Origin: Motacilla alba alba
Taxonomy: Eukaryota > Chordata > Aves > Passeriformes > Motacillidae
Length of the DNA stretch: 64,000 nt
Reading direction: 5' to 3'
NCBI RefSeq assembly: GCF_015832195.1
Contig: NC_052018.1
Location: forward strand, 59,767,666 to 59,831,665
Shown here one piece after another: positions 62,437 to 64,000 of this stretch (the first letter of the stretch is position 1; each line of letters starts with the position of its first letter). Made by a program: the position numbers and the translations under genes. Under the pieces are notes generated by a model. The model was given only the letters and a program-made list of their open reading frames with translations. It was not told the origin of the DNA and did not search any database.

Positions 62437-62516
62437 GGGAGGAGAGGAGAGGGAGAAAGAGAAGGAGAGGGAGAAGGAGAGGAAGAGGGAGAGGGAGAGG
62501 GAGACAGAGAGAGGAG
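62437..62516. repeat. Purine (GGAGA)n tract
   Basis: 68 consecutive purines (62437-62504), one C, then 11 more purines, built of ggaga, gaga and gggaga units. In NOX3 sense it is a pyrimidine tract ending about 120 nt before the penultimate exon acceptor. Confidence 0.9.
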
Positions 62517-62639
62517 ATGAGTATTTTAGAGTTCACAATATTACTAGAACTGTGAAAAGCCTTTCCAAAAGTACTTAAGAGCCAAGTCCAGAGCATTCTG
62601 GTGCTGATGGAAAACCCAGTGGATATACCAGCTCAGTAG

Positions 62640-63095
62640 GGGTCAAAACAGGGGTCTAGTGGAGGACCACAAAGATGATGAGAGGTCTGGAACACCTCTC
62701 TTATGAGAAGAGGCTGTGGGATCTGGGCCTCTTTAGCCAGGAGAAGAGAATACTGAGAGGGGATCTCATTAATGCATGTAAGTATCTCAAAGGCAGCTGT
62801 CAGGAGGATGGTGCCAGACTATTTTTGGTGGTGTCCAGTGGCAGGATGAGGAGCAATGGCCATAAACTAAAACACAAGAAGTTTAATCTCAACATGAGAA
62901 AGAACTTTACGCTGAGGGCAGCAGAGCACTGGAAAAGGATGCCCAGGGAGGTTGTGGAGTCTCTTTCTGGAGACATCCAAAACCCACCTGGGCAAGTCCC
63001 TGTGTAACCTGCTCTAGGTGACCCTGCCTTGGCAGGGGAGGTTGGACTAGAGGATCTCTAGAGGTCTCTTCCATCCCTAACTATTCTGTGACTCT
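62640..63095 (+). mobile_element. CR1 LINE 3' end with decayed ORF2 C-terminus
   Basis: It carries the typical end of CR1 ORF2 followed by a 3' terminus: cctctcttatgagaagaggc, then ggagaagagaatactgagag, caggaggatggtgccagact, and finally ggtctcttccatccctaact with attctgtgactctgtgt. It lies antisense in a NOX3 intron and is among the better-preserved copies here. Confidence 0.85.
62675..63007 (+). pseudogene. Decayed CR1 ORF2 C-terminal reading frame
   Basis: A 110-codon open frame reads RGLEHLSYEKRLWDLGLFSQ..., KHKKFNLNMRKNFTLRAAEH and PREVVESLSGD. This is the C-terminal end of the CR1 polyprotein. After this the frame shifts away from the expected element sequence and stops. It is a transposon remnant, not a host gene. 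Confidence 0.75.
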
Positions 63096-64000
63096 GTGTA
63101 AAACCCTCAAAGTTTTGACTTTTCTCCTCAGGTAGAGGCAGATGCAGAAAGTGGATCACCTCAGGTGAAGCACGGAACCAAGCAAGCTCCTCTGCTCCCA
63201 AGTGCCAGGAAAATAATCCTTATTTTCATGGGCGTTTACTGCCCTTCAGCTCCTATACTGCACCCATTACTGTGTTATCTGGGTACTTCCCAGGTGCATT
63301 TAAAAACAAAAACCACTGTCACTCCTAACTGTACTGCTCTGTGTTTCCACTACAGACTATCATCATTGCTGTCACTATCAAGAAATTAACAGAGGAAAGT
63401 AAGTTTAAAAATGGACTTTGTGTTTAGTCCAGGCCCTAGCATGGACTAAGTATCATAATCATCTTTTGCAGAAGTGGTTGCTGGAATTTAGATTCATTTT
63501 GTAGGATACTATATATTTCTTCTTTTAATGAGTTTTCCATCTTCCTTACCAACACAATTATTCTTGTCAAGCAAAGTTGTCACAAGAGGTCATATTTCTA
63601 AAAGCTTCTTCTTGTTAGTTTGAGCTGCTGTCGTGAAGGATTTGGAATAGTAAGTGTTTGGTAAGAGTGGGAGGTAGAAAACTGGAATTTTTGAATTGTT
63701 TGCAGCAAAATTGTCCCATTGAGAAGATGGGCTGTTCTCATTTAAGTGGAAGTTTCCGAGGAGTTTTGATATTAGCCTTTGCAATAGCTCAGAGTGCTGA
63801 GGTTGCCTAGGAGTCTCAGGGGTATTGCAGGGAATTTGTCCAAGCAGAGGCAGACCGTGTGCCTTATCTGCTTGACCATCTGTGGCCAACATGGAATCTG
63901 CAAAGAGCTCAAAGCATTGAACAAACATGTCTGAGGAGTAGACGTGTCAGTAAAGGAGGGTGTACTACAAGGTTTAAAATGCCCATCCTCCTTGGGTTCA

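Larger units (their letters stand above)
62316..64000 (-). other. NOX3 intron, continuing beyond the window
   Basis: This is the intron upstream of the penultimate NOX3 exon. It holds a purine tract (62437-62516) and a CR1 copy (62640-63095). I searched the rest for the preceding NOX3 exon (the family LTGWDE region) and did not find it. Confidence 0.7.

Noticed and set aside
62303..62596. 97-codon minus-strand Leu/Pro repeat frame
   Set aside because: It is the translation of the purine/pyrimidine tract and crosses the NOX3 acceptor. No protein evidence.
63590..63928. 112-codon minus-strand frame, considered as an upstream NOX3 exon or separate gene
   Set aside because: No NOX motif (no LTGWDE or FEWF region), no good flanking splice sites found, and no resemblance to a known family.

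Overview
This is a vertebrate nuclear window, almost certainly from a bird. GT-AG introns are short to moderate, the dispersed repeats are mostly CR1 LINE fragments with the typical avian 3' ends, and the gene order TIAM2 > TFB1M (antisense, with CLDN20 nested in an intron) > NOX3 is the one I know from human 6q25. I cannot name the species.

Layout. (1) Positions 1-12434, plus strand: the last 12 coding exons of TIAM2, a Rac guanine-nucleotide exchange factor. They carry the catalytic DH domain, the C-terminal PH domain and an acidic, serine-rich tail. The 5' exons lie left of the window. (2) Positions 12435-13615: the tail-to-tail interval where the 3' UTRs of TIAM2 and TFB1M meet and probably overlap. 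(3) Positions 13616-40030, minus strand: all seven coding exons of TFB1M, the mitochondrial 12S rRNA adenine dimethyltransferase (351 codons plus stop). A CpG island at about 39640-40035 is its promoter and has several NRF1-like motifs plus GC-box and ETS-like motifs. (4) Positions 22798-24110, plus strand: CLDN20, a complete single-coding-exon claudin inside TFB1M intron 5. (5) Positions 40036-59585: about 20 kb without a recognisable gene, holding CR1 fragments, a MIR-like relic and small tandem repeats. (6) Positions 59588-64000, minus strand: the 3' end of NOX3, with its last two coding exons (end of the NADPH-binding domain). The rest of NOX3 lies to the right.

The genes are neighbours by ancient synteny, not a pathway. 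TIAM2 acts in Rac/actin signalling, TFB1M in mitochondrial ribosome assembly, CLDN20 at tight junctions, and NOX3 produces superoxide in the inner ear. Exon boundaries were found by reading splice signals and checking that the coding phase closes across every join. All joins listed keep frame, and the TIAM2, TFB1M, CLDN20 and NOX3 reading frames each end at a stop codon. I found no prokaryotic-type system, CRISPR array, tRNA or rRNA. The more interesting points are regulatory: the NRF1-rich TFB1M promoter, an overlapping upstream ORF on TFB1M, a possible short-isoform start in TIAM2, and the overlapping 3' ends.
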